Program-made: the position numbers and the translations under genes
Assembly (NCBI RefSeq): GCF_039555335.1
Contig: NC_092644.1
Coordinates: forward strand, 45,122,667-45,186,666
Origin: Amphiura filiformis
Taxonomy: Eukaryota > Echinodermata > Ophiuroidea > Amphilepidida > Amphiuridae
DNA: 64,000 nucleotides
Direction of reading: 5' to 3'
The notes under the pieces: generated by a model
Databases searched by the model: none
What the model was told of the DNA's origin: nothing
The model's input: the letters and a program-made list of their open reading frames with translations, nothing else
Shown here: positions 48,472-59,033 of the stretch, piece by piece
Layout: each line of letters starts with the position of its first letter
How positions within the stretch are numbered: position 1 is the stretch's first letter

Positions 48472-48715
48472 TACAAGCACCTTTGAAGTTTTGGCCCGGG
48501 AGTTTTGGAAGTTGTATCAGAGATACTATAATAATGAGATAAGACACTCTCTACAAACTGCCTATACCAGTATAACGCAGCTGAAGACAGGCAATTCGCA
48601 AGCGTCGTCGCCGGCAAAGTCTGACTACGAACGTGTAATGAGAAGTACCATAAAGTCCTACATACATAGAGGTCTGGGGAAGAGACGGTCCGAATTGACC
48701 TACCTTGACCTATAA
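48472..48715 (+). pseudogene. Possible exon relic resembling the C-terminal cytosolic region of TRPC-type channels
   Basis: An open stretch after a plausible acceptor (ATACAAG at 48478) reads TFEVLAREFWKLYQRYY, then about 30 polar residues, then DYERVMRSTIKSYIHRGLG and ends TYLDL-stop. In TRPC channels an EWKFARxKLW block is followed by a YxxVMxxLVKRYI block in that order and at similar spacing; the similarity is from memory and weak. No donor site or following exon is visible and the stop truncates the expected coiled segment. It could be a chance frame. Confidence 0.3.
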
Positions 48716-49261
48716 TTAATAAGAGAATCACATTTTTGTACCGCTCACAAAACAAAGAGTATAAGTCCGCCCACCGCTGTCAATCATTCTAATGAACAAA
48801 TAAACAAGCTCTGGCAATGACGTACCGTAATCCTAATTATAAATGAGAAAATCACATTGTACATGTACTGTCTGCTGTACTAGATGTCTTCCAACAAGTG
48901 CCGGAGTGTCGCGGTCCTGGTTGTATACTATGACCATAATGACACATGGATTCATTGTGTCATTTCATCATTTTTTTAAACGGTAGTCATATAGAGTTCA
49001 TTATAGATCATTTTAGGTCACATGGTTAGTATTACCAATTTTTTGTTGTGCATATTTGTTAAACGATATCTGTATATAATTTGAAGATAAAATAAATAGT
49101 TCCATAACATTCTAAGACTGTGGAATTTGGGGATTTTGGCCGCCATCTTGGATTCAGGAAAATATCGAGGTGGCAGGTGGGCTTTTTTTATCCTTTTGAC
49201 CAAAGCAACATTACATGGTTCTAGTAACAAATAGTATTAGTTTTTTCCTGGGATGGAACGG

Positions 49262-50390
49262 CCTAATAATGGGCATTTTGTAAAGGTACACGGAAATTTT
49301 TTACACGTAAACCAAAGGGATTTTTGCAACGGTATAAGAAGCTTTTCTACAAGTAAACCAATAGGATTTTTGCAAAGGCACAGGAAACTTGTTTACACGT
49401 AAACCAATGGGATTTTTTCTACACGTAACTTAAACTAATGGCAATTTTGCAAAGGTACAAGAAACTTTTTCTACACGTGAACCAATGGGATTTTTGCAAA
49501 ACAATTTTGCAAAGGTACAAGAAACTTTTTTTACACGTAAACCAATGGGATTTTTGCAAAGGTACAGCTCAACTTACCAGACAGTCCATGCCAAAATTGT
49601 TACTACACCTTTACATTTCATCGAATTTCTTTTTGATGTCTGTCATTTTGAACATCACACTTGAAAGATGTATGTAGAAACTTTATTTTGCAATTTCATA
49701 ATTTGCATATTATTAGCATATTTGCAAGAAAAAACATGAAAATCAATAAATACCTATATTTTTCACTATTTCAATATTTTATTAGAAATTAAGCATGTAG
49801 GCCGTTTGTTATGACTTGATGAATAAACAGATTTTGATATTTTTGCTTATTTTTCCTTTTTTTGCCCCAAAATGTGTAAAAATCTACATTTTTTGGATGA
49901 CCTATATTTTCTTTGAATATTTATCAAATTTCTTAATTTAGGTATAATACAGTGCAGAAAAGATGTCAAAAAATCTGTTAAAACAGATTTCAATAAATTG
50001 TTCCATTTTCCATTTTGGGTTAAATACTCAATTTTCATGCGCGGGATATTTGAAACATAAAATGAAAACATGTCCATTGCACTTTTTCCTCGAGATGTAC
50101 TATAATATCAAGGTTACGGATATATTGTAATCCCTTCTTATCTTCACTGATCCATCAGATACCTATTGTTATGAATGATCAATGAAAAGGTTCAGAACTG
50201 GGATACTAATGGTCTGTCAAGTATCTATAGTTATTTTCATGACTGTGTCAACTCAAAAATCATGCAATGTCGAATGTAGGAAAAGTATGATCAGTTGAGC
50301 TGTACAAGAAACTTTTTCTGCACGTAAACTAATAGGAATTATCCAAAGGTGCACGAAACTTTTATCACATGTAAACCAATGTGATGTATA
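49262..50390. repeat. Minisatellite of about 58-bp units, interrupted by a MITE
   Basis: Units of the form GGGATTTTTGCAAAGGTACA-AGAAACTTTTTNTACACGTAAACCAAT recur about six times at 49262-49565 and resume at 50309-50385. The open frame at 49438 is made of these units. Confidence 0.8.
49566..50308. mobile_element. AGCTCAACT-terminus DNA element, copy 1
   Basis: TACAGCTCAACTTACCAGAC at the left and GATCAGTTGAGCTGTA at the right; it interrupts a minisatellite unit at GGTAC, so the target looks like TA or GTAC. The interior is nearly identical to 59077-59848. No transposase frame. Confidence 0.8.
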
Positions 50391-50752
50391 GTTTTAGATG
50401 TGCATCAATTTTAAGTGAAAAGGAGGACAACTGATCAAAATTGGTGCTTGTAACACAAATGTGCCCCACCATATATGACACATGACCAGTATCTAATTTA
50501 TTATTGTTATTATACTGAGGTACTTGAAAGCATACCTACTGTCATTAATTGTTTAGTACTGTAATTACATGAATTATATGTCATTTAATATTGATATTTT
50601 CTGAAGACAGTATTAAGTAACTTGTTCTTGCTATCAACTGAAAACAGTAATTGTGTAATTTCTTATTAATTTTTACTGAAGACAGCAATATATAATTTTA
50701 TATTGCTATCTGCTAAAGACTGTAATTATGAACGACAATTATCCTGAAGAAC

Positions 50753-51635
50753 CATCGACAAGTCATCTATGTTTTACATCGTCAATGGGGCACGTGATGA
50801 CGGCTTCACGGGAAACACCCCCCCCCCACCCACACACCCCCACCCCCACCCCGAATCGAGCTCCCCACTCCACGTTAAGACATAAATATTGACAATTAAA
50901 TTCGAGAATTCACCCTTCCTCAATTTCACATTACCCCAATCCAGTTCCCCCTATTTGATTAAAATAACTCTGTAGCAGCGTGATGCCTGATTTATCGTAT
51001 ACGTTTTTATGGTCACTTTCAATATTCACAGTGGTCTCAAGTTGGCAACTTTTTTTACTTGACTGACGTGTGCCGAATCTTGATAACTTCAACTTGACAT
51101 CACATCGTAATACCCCGGCGTAATACCAGAAACTCTTAGCCGCTCTAAACAAATATTTGGTGCAAATTAGGAAAAAAGATGCAGTCCAACTGTCCAAGTA
51201 AAAAGTTGGCCTGTTTATCCGTATGAATTTTTGACCTTCATTTTGCATTGTACTAGTATACTAGGTGCCAAATTTTCAACCGACATGGACGTCATAACAA
51301 TTTTGTTAAAGGGTAGAATTTTTGACCTTAATAATTTGAATCGTATTACGTGCGAAATTTTACAACGAACTTCATAGCAATTTTGTCAAATAATAGACTG
51401 GTATTCTTTTTTGTTCGATTTTAATACTAACCACAATTTTCTTGTGAAACCGGATAAAAACTAAAGAGGGAAAATCCCTGGCAAAGTTTTAATATCAAAA
51501 ATTAGTTTATGTATAACTAAGCGTTATTTTACCCTGAAATATTCGGCAGGTTAACCTATATCTATACTTTTACACTTGGCTGCATTCATTCAAAGATAAA
51601 TTATGTCTCAACCCATACAATCTTTATGGTATTGG
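50753..51635. repeat. Dispersed repeat, copy 2
   Basis: Same order of blocks as 14203-14840 (ACCATCGACAAGTC, GACGTGTGCC, ACCGACATGGACGTCATA, AGAGGGAAAATCCCTGGCAAA). Carries an inserted C-rich tract at 50816-50855. Confidence 0.6.
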
Positions 51636-51750
51636 GTCATGTGTTTGGGGTATTGTTGCTACAGCTACATTAGTGGAACCAATGTTTTATAGCATATTTA
51701 TAGGCCTATACCTGAAATGATCATTGGTTCCATTATTTAATAATTATGCC

Positions 51751-52109
51751 CCCACGGGGGTCACTCACATTGTAGCCTGTACACAAACCGCGATAATCAA
51801 CTTTTGAAAAGCACCCTAAACAAGGATTTAACCCTTGGGTAAAACGATACCTTAAACAGGTAACACGCACCTGTTTTCACACCCTAAACATGGATTTTAT
51901 TCATTGCATCAAATTTCATACCCTAAATATCATTTCTGCGTATTAGCAACTGCAATTTTGCTACCTTTTTTTTCCTTCAATTTTTCATGTTTTTGACACC
52001 CTAAACACGATATGCGCGTATCGTGCCTATACCCACAAACAACTGCCCTTTTAAAGCGTTTTTATTATCGCGGATGGTGTACAGGCCACAATGGGAGTGA
52101 CCCCCTGGG
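51751..52109. mobile_element. MITE with GGGGGTCACTC termini and TTATGCC target duplication
   Basis: CCCACGGGGGTCACTCACAT...GCCTGTACAC at the left mirrors GTGTACAGGCCACAATGGGA...GTGACCCCCTGGG. TTATGCC lies on both sides (51744-51750, 52110-52116). Same family as 55537-55855 in opposite orientation. Confidence 0.85.
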
Positions 52110-52410
52110 TTATGCCTCTATGTTTTCCACGAGGGGAATGATTGATTTCTTCGCATTAAATTTTCTATAATGCCCGCTTTTAGTAAGCCAAAAAATTAAG
52201 GCACCAGTTATGTTCACCCCCTGTGTATCCTTAACAACGCATGTCATAATTGAAACCAGAAGCCAACCGCCGAATCTTTTAGCTCTAATTAAGACCTCAT
52301 TTGTTGAAATTGTTCAAGAAATAAAGACACGACAATCTAAAAACCCAAGGAAGATTCCAATTTAAAAGTTGCAGTTTGTTCCATTAGACTAGGGGACATA
52401 GGCATTTATC

Positions 52411-53889
52411 TTTCACTTCCGTAGTCCACTCTTGGGCAGAACATGAAAACATAACAAATCAATAGTAAATATATGTCTGAATTAATATCCAAAAAGTTCC
52501 GTCGTTTTACTTTACTCATTTAGGAGTTATTTGGGGTTAAAAATGTGTTTTTTCGTGATTTTTTTCCATTTTGCCCAAAAATGTCAAATATTAAAATAGC
52601 TGTAACTTTCAAAATAAATTGAGTAGGAATTTCATTTCTATTGTAGATGTTACATGTCACATGGATTTCCAACACTGGTGAATAAAAATGTCACAGCACA
52701 ACTCTAAAATATTTTAAAAAATGGCAAAAACCATATTTTTGTGATATTTTGGTCATTTTTGACCTAAAAATGTAATTTTTGCATGGGAAAAAAAATATAT
52801 ATATTTTCTTGATTTAAAAAATATGTCATTATATCGACGTAGTTATTCTGAACAAAAAAGTTAATAATGGTGAATGTCTGTGACCTATAGTTTTTGATCT
52901 ATGGTCCTTTCAAATTCATATATGGACTAAAATAGCATGTTTTTGTCAATTTTTCCAATATTAGGCTGAAAATGGTCCTTTTTTGTAATTTTAACAAAAT
53001 TTTCAGTGTTTGGAAAGTGAGAACTTCACATATATTATGGATATATTATAGTACTTGCATTTTAAGCTAGTTGTAGATCCACTGGTAGCTCGGTTTTCAT
53101 GACAGCAGCAATTATATCGGTCAATTTTACTAATTTCAATGCAGCAAAATCATTTTAGTCATCATTTTACTGCATTGAAAGTAGATAAAATTGCTGCTAC
53201 CCCGGTAGTGGGCATACTAGTGGATCTTGAAATAGCTTAACATTGAAGTACAATTACATGTTCATATTATTAAGTGAAGTTCCCACTTTCCAAAAACTAA
53301 CAAGTTGGTTAAAATGGCCATAAAGGACCATTTTTGGCGTAATATTGGAAATATTGAACAAAAACATGCTATTTTAGTCCATATGTATTTGAAAGGGCCA
53401 TAGATCAAAAACTATAGGTCACAGACATTCACCATCATTAACTTTTTTGTTCAGAATAACTAGGTTGACATAATGACATATTTTAAATCAATAAAATATA
53501 TATTTATTTTTTTCCCCATGCAAAAATTACATTTTTAGCTAAAAAATGGCCAAAATAGCACAAAAATATGGTTTTTGCCATTATTTTATATTATAGAGTT
53601 GTGCTGTGACATTTTTATTCACCAGTGTTAGACATCCATGTGATATGTAACATCTACAATAGAAATGAAATTTCTACTCAATTTATTTTGAAAGTTACAG
53701 CTATTTTAATATTTGACATTTTTGGGCAAAAATGGAAAAAATAACGAAAAACACATTTTTAACCCTAAATAACTCCTAAATGAGTAAAGTAAAACGTGGG
53801 AACTTTTTGGATATTAATTCAGACATATCTTAACTCTTGATTTGTTGTGTTTTCATGTTCTGCCCAAGAGTGGACAACGAAAGTGGAAA
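52411..53889. mobile_element. Giant near-perfect hairpin (1.48 kb), arms about 725 bp
   Basis: The left arm starts TCACTTCCGTAGTCCACTCT and the right arm ends AGAGTGGACAACGAAAGTGG. Successive blocks (GGGCAGAACATGAAAACA, AAAATGTCAAATATTAAAAT, GTGACCTATAGTTTTTGATC, TTTCAATGCAG) mirror around 53150 with a loop of only about a dozen bases. Estimated identity about 90 percent by eye. No open frame of note in either arm. Confidence 0.9.
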
Positions 53890-54239
53890 ACCAAGGGCCG
53901 TAGAGACGCATGGCTTATAGTCTACATTGCATGTTATAGTGATTTGTAGAACTAGCGCCGTGCTTCCATTGATTAGCACGTTAAAATTAGCGTCGTGCTT
54001 TCGTTGATTTAGTGCAACTTTTGATTTCGTTTCTTTATTAGGTATTAGATCACCGTTTCTTTAATTCTCAACCAATTTCAACAAATAAGGTCTTAAACCA
54101 GAGCTAATGAGTACAGGTATTGGCTGTTTGTTTTAATTCTGACATATTTGTCTTTTATAATACAGGGGTAAACACAAATGGTACCTTAATGCCCGGCCGT
54201 AATGTTTTGGCTTACTGTATATAATGCCCTGATTACAGA

Positions 54240-54490
54240 TATAACCTTGTTAAATCGCAAGTCATAAGGTTTGTATCGAATACGTCAACGAAATTATTAT
54301 TATTATGAACTTCGTGAACTTGATATTTAGATAATACACGATAAGAACTATAATCAATAACAACAATAACAACAATATAATGACAGGATTATTAACGCTT
54401 ATCAATGGGTGAAGCAAAGCGTTAGCTGCTTTGTTGAATCTTTTTATGTTAACCTTACAGTTTTCGATTATAAATAAAACAGGTACAAAA
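54240..54490 (-). repeat. Dispersed segment, inverted relative to 10021 and 16660
   Basis: On the minus strand, GGTTAACATAAAAAGATTCA and AAGTTCACGAAGTTCATAAT match 10045-10215 and 16670-16845. The minus frame reads NCKVNIKRFNKAA followed by a Leu/Ile-rich run; frames in the other copies differ, so a coding origin is unproven. Confidence 0.5.
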
Positions 54491-55440
54491 AGTCTTTGAA
54501 CTTTTGAAGTGGGGCTTCCCTTTTTACTAAATTGTTTCAAGTTATAGATATTTTTTTGGACTTGGAGCTACTTGAGAAGAATTTTACCACTATCATGGTC
54601 ACAGATGCGAATTATTTTACCGTAGTTAACATTTGAATAGGAAGCCCATTTAGGCAACTGTATGTGGTGTCCCGCCTTTTAGGGTTATGGTTAGTGTTAC
54701 GGTAAGGAAACTTATATACATATTCATTGATAATATTTAGGACTATAGTAATATTAATCTGTAAGTATGATTAAGGTTACACGAAGAAACGTATAAAAAA
54801 CGTATAAAAGACGTATAAAATTGTTCTCTAAAACCGCGTTTTCTCAGCAATCAAATATCGCAGTGAGTCAAATGTTGGTGCATGGACGTATCTTAACATT
54901 ATTTTTGTGTCTTTATACAAATTTTTAGAATCCGTTTGAAAAAATCCTTCGTTTAAATCATTTTTACGCACCGTGTTCACAAGATCAAAAACACGTTCCA
55001 TGCAGTTTTTTTCAAATATTCGCTCCGTATAAAACTACGCCGAGTGATTGTTTTCTCCTTTTTTGTATTGAACTACAAATCGACCAAAGAAATAATGTTG
55101 GCATGGGGAAGAACCAAAAACAGTACCGATTAAATTTTATTAGCCCGTTTTGGGGAACAATTTTCGAGAATCTTGTACCACAAAACACTGTTTTGTTACA
55201 TTATCGATATCTGGATTGTGGAACATTAATTTTGATCTCTAATTGCCTACATTATTTCTCAAAAGTATGTCGATTCCTTTCCCATTTGAATTTCACTCCA
55301 AATTTAAGCTACTTTTGCAAAAATCGAGGTTTTTCGCCAACGATACCTCCGACATTTACAGCGGTGATGAGATTGTTTATCATAAGAGCCTGGTATGCAC
55401 TATTCCATAATAGTCAGTTTGAGATCAATCGATTTCACGG
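54491..55440. other. Intergenic, no gene recognised
   Basis: The open frame at 55103-55465 has no recognisable domain or splice context. A triple ACGTATAAAA word is at about 54790. Confidence 0.4.
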
Positions 55441-55443
55441 ATC

Positions 55444-55536
55444 ACTCAGTAGCTCAATCGGTTAGCGCGCTGGGCTCACGTTCGACTATATAATACTATA
55501 GTTTTGAGCTGGAAAACTTTGGTACGTGTTCGAGTC
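55444..55536 (+). repeat. tRNA-like module with long insert between A and B boxes
   Basis: TAGCTCAATCGGTTAGCGCGC gives a good D-arm/A-box, and GTGTTCGAGTCCC a B-box. About 50 extra bases separate them, more than a class I tRNA needs; an intron or SINE decay is possible. The B-box side is cut by the MITE at 55537. Confidence 0.4.
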
Positions 55537-55855
55537 CCGGGGGGTCACTCCCATTGTGGCCTGTACACCATCCGCGATAATGAAAACGCGTAAAAAGGGT
55601 CGTTTTTCGTGGGTAGGCACGATACGCGCGTATCGCGTTTAGGGTGTCAAAAACATGAAAAATAGGAAAAAAGGGTAGCAAAATTGCAATTGCTAAATAC
55701 GCGGAAATGAAATTTAGGGTATGAAATTTGATGTTATGAATGAAATCCCTGTTTAGGGTGTCGTTTTAGCCAAGGGTTAAATCCTTGTTTAGGGTGCTTT
55801 TCAAAAGTTGATTATCGCGGATGGTGTACAGGCTACAATGGGAGTGACCCCCGGG
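55537..55855. mobile_element. MITE with GGGGGTCACTC termini inserted at a tRNA B-box
   Basis: The left end CCGGGGGGTCACTCCCATTG...GTACACCATCCGCGATAAT mirrors ATTATCGCGGATGGTGTACA...GGGAGTGACCCCCGGG. GTTCGAGTC before and GTTCGAGAC after look like a 9-bp target duplication with one change. Confidence 0.85.
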
Positions 55856-56490
55856 GTTCGAGACCCTATGTAGTCCATTCCATCTATTTTATTTTATTTT
55901 TCTCTCACTTTTTTTTCTTGTTCGTTTCTTTCTTTCTGACTGCAGCGATTGATTGTTTTTGCCCGTTTTTTTTTCATTATATAATTCAGGAATTTTTAGG
56001 CTATACTAGTCTAGGCGCGGCCTATGAATATATTTTTACAAATTAGATTAACAAAATATTGGTGGTTGGTTTTGTTACTGTTGTTGTAGTTATTGTTGTA
56101 GGCCTATATATTGCATAATCAGGGTATAAATAGGCATACTAGGGCTATTATAGCCCATAGAAGCATTGATTTATTTCACGACAGATATCATCCAGGATAA
56201 TTTTAAAAATTGAAAATTTAGAAAATCCAAAGGAAAATTGCCGAAAACGGCTGCCCACAATCACCCCCCCCCATATCAGCCCATATGGTCCTATCATGGT
56301 CGCCCCTTCCTTATCCCTGCAACATATAGGATGACTCACGAGCCGCGGTTTGTCCGTGTTCTAGTTCAGATTGATACACTATTGTACGCGTGAGTTCATT
56401 CTTTTCTGCATGGCTGTTTCCATTATTAACTTCCGCCCCTCTGGAATCAAGCCTTGAAAATCAATTGCATTTAACCTTAACAGCCCGGGA
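55856..56490. other. Intergenic, no feature recognised
   Basis: Pyrimidine-rich at 55878-55930. No gene-like structure. Confidence 0.4.
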
Positions 56491-56600
56491 TTAACAGACG
56501 CCGTTCTGGCAGAATGACTCGTAGCACAGTGGTACGGTATAGTCTCTGGACTATGGATCCATAGGTTGTTGGTTCGAACCCTGGTAGAACACTAGTAGAA
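56490..56600 (+). repeat. tRNA-like SINE-type unit, copy 1
   Basis: ACGCCGTTCTGGCAGAATGA, A-box-like CGTAGCACAGTGGTA, CTGGACTATGGATCCATAGG around a possible anticodon loop, then GGTTCGAACC as B-box. The T stem pairs poorly, so not a functional tRNA. Flanking AGAATTTTAATT and the following sequence match copy 2. Confidence 0.6.
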
Positions 56601-56854
56601 TTTTAATTTAATCAATTCTTTCTCTTTTTGTTAAGTAAAAAGGAATAATAGGCATAATGACAATAAACTTGTGTTATAAAACTGAACACCGTGGAATCTA
56701 ACCTCATTTATAGGCTACTTACGTACATGATGTATGCGATGCAAATGTTAACTACGGAAAACTTACCGTGCCCGGACGCTTAATTTTTTTCTCCAACGAT
56801 AATGGGCCGCCAACCGCATAGTCCGACAACCAACCGCGCAGTTCATTATTGTTT

Positions 56855-57006
56855 GGGTTAGGGTCTTAGGGTTAGGTAAGGGTTAGAGTTAGGGTTAGGG
56901 TTAGGTTAGGGTTAGGGTTAGGTTTAAGGGTTTGGGTAAGGGTTAGGGTTTAGGGTTAGGGTTAGAGTAAGGGTTACCTAGGGTTACGGTTTAGGGTTAG
57001 GGTGAG
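56855..57006. repeat. Degenerate (TTAGGG)n interstitial tract
   Basis: About 150 bp of GGTTAGGGTTAGGG with insertions (GGGTCTTAGGG, GGGTAAGGGTTA). TTAGGG is the metazoan telomere unit. It sits between two copies of the tRNA-like unit. Confidence 0.9.
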
Positions 57007-57104
57007 GCAAGATTCATCATTGATCGGAGATTATATACGTATTTATACTAGTAATAGTATGTTGTGTGTATGCACTTTATTTCGTAATCAATAAGTATGA
57101 TAAA

Positions 57105-57210
57105 CAAACACCTTTCTGGCACAACGACTCATTGCACAGTGGTTTAGGCATTGGACTATGGATCCATAGATTGTGGGTTCGAATCCTAGGTAAACCGTTG
57201 TAGAATTTTA
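57105..57210 (+). repeat. tRNA-like SINE-type unit, copy 2
   Basis: ACACCTTTCTGGCACAACGA, GCACAGTGGTTTAGGCA, GGACTATGGATCCATAG and GGGTTCGAATCC, in the same order as copy 1. The shared downstream TAGAATTTTAATT and AATAAACTCGTGTTAT indicate that a unit of about 600 bp was duplicated. Confidence 0.6.
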
Positions 57211-57519
57211 ATTCTAGTCAATTTCTTTTTATTTCATTAATTAAGAGGAAATAATATTGGTAATAAACTCGTGTTATATCTAGCCTCATATACTTACATG
57301 TTTGTACTTCATGTACATAGCCTATGTGTTATAGTATTGAGACCTATTTATGGTTGCAGAAAGAAATTACGCGACCCGGACACTCCGGTTGGCACATTGG
57401 TCTAGCGACGCCCCTGAATCATTTTGGTCTAGCGACGCCCCTGATTGCCGTTTATTATTTTTAACATCAACCTCTCCGTGAGCTGGGCCGTGCGCTTACT
57501 CTTAGACTCAAAAACTAAA

Positions 57520-57965
57520 AAGTAACTACCCCCCCCCCCTTAAATAATGGCCATTATTCAAAAACGGGCTATTGTATTATAAATAGTTATGTAACATGCG
57601 TTGGAGGCAGAATTTATTTCTGCGCATTTTGACACCTCATTTGATACGATAGCCCAGAAAACAATAAAACATATGTTAATTTAATGTAGTGAGGTCCAGA
57701 TTTGAAACAATACAAAAACACTTAGTTATCATTACACAGATTTCCTTCCATTATACTGAATACAAATCAATAGAATGCAACTTTCAAATCTTGGATTACA
57801 TTGATTTAAATGTACGTTGTGACGTCAATATTTAGATAATTGCTACAAATGAGGTGTTGAAATGCGCAGAAATAAATTTTACTTCCAATGCATTTTACAA
57901 ATTTGTAATACAATCGCCCGTTTTTGAATAATGGCCATTATTTAAGGAGGGCTAGTTTGGCCTAC
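57520..57965. mobile_element. AATAATGGCCATTATT-terminus MITE, copy 1 (intact)
   Basis: TAACTACC...CTTAAATAATGGCCATTATT at the left mirrors AATAATGGCCATTATTTAAG...GGCTAGTT at the right; TTTCTGCGCATTTTGACACC pairs further in. About 440 bp, no coding capacity. Confidence 0.8.
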
Positions 57966-58198
57966 TTTTTTTAGATGTTTATATACATGGGTGTGTTTAT
58001 AAACAAACTGAATTTGAATGACCCAAAGAATATTTTGACATGTGTTTTGACCAAATTTGCTCAGTTTAGAATTTTAACCCGTATAATCTTTGCCCTTCAA
58101 ATCTTCGTATTGCCCAAGGGTGACAAGTGTTTACCCGTCTGAATCATATTTTGTACAGCACAGCAATAATCAGCAAACAAAATACCCTACATATTAAG

Positions 58199-58810
58199 GG
58201 ATCTGGAATGAGCGTTTTGACAGTATTTTTTGTGGGACATGAGAGCACATCAGACATATCGAATTGCATTCTGAATACGAAGAATGTCTTTCTGATATCA
58301 AATAATTTTCATTTTTTGAAATTCACGATACAAATGTATAATACAAATTTTATTACAAATTATTAAAATTTGATATTTTTCACATTTTTGATAAAATAAT
58401 ACTAATAGTCCTCGAAGTAAATTTTATAAATCTAATGATATATTCTTAAAGTGTATGTAGCTGGGAGGAAAAGTCGACGATCAATTGAAAATGTTGACCT
58501 TTCATATTGAAGATCCATATCTTCAATACGAAAGGTCAAAATTGTTCAATTGATCGTCGGCTTTTCATCCCACCTACATACACTTTAATTATAAATCATC
58601 AGATTTATAAAGTTTACTTCGAGTACTGTTAAATATCAAAAATATCATTTTTTAATCATTTGCCATAAAATGTGTATTACATTGCGAATTTTAAAAATCT
58701 AAATTATTTGATATCAGAAGGACATTCTTCGTATTCAGAATGCAATTCGATATGTCTGATGTGCTCTAATGTCCCACAATAAATACTGTCCAAACGTTCA
58801 TACCCAATCC
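58199..58810. mobile_element. Palindromic element (TTTGTGGGAC family), full length
   Basis: GGATCTGGAATGAGCGTTTTGACAG...GTGGGACATGAGAGCACATC at the left mirrors GATGTGCTCTAATGTCCCAC...CCAAACGTTCATACCCAATCC. The centre is at about 58515 in TCTTCAATACGAAAGGTC. ATTAA-like bases on both sides may be a target duplication. Confidence 0.8.
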
Positions 58811-59033
58811 ATTAACAAAACCAATAAACCCAAAAAATATGGTGTTCTTTTAAAAAAATATTATTCTCATGGATTTCTTATACAAGAAAGACGAAATCAA
58901 AATTTACCGGGAATACATTCCGGGAACACATTATAGAAAATCAATGTATATCGGTAATAAAAGTTCATTTTTTTACATTTAATCTACGTTGCAACTAACT
59001 TGACAATAAATAAACATATCAAAAAAATTAACT

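Larger units (their letters stand above)
47270..49222. mobile_element. Segment bounded by about 70-bp inverted repeats
   Basis: The left repeat (TTAAAAGGATAAAAAAAAGCC...ATGCCACCTGGAT...GAATCCAAGATGG, 47283-47357) is reverse-complemented at 49137-49205. Inside are an antisense LINE 3' end (47355-47760), a CAGTGGCGTAG terminus at 47762 and a possible exon relic (48480-48712). It may be one composite element or two solo MITEs. Confidence 0.5.

Noticed and set aside
54262..54540. Possible single-pass membrane protein on the minus strand
   Set aside because: The Leu/Ile-rich run comes from TTATTG repeats, and homologous copies at 10030 and 16660 do not keep the same frame.
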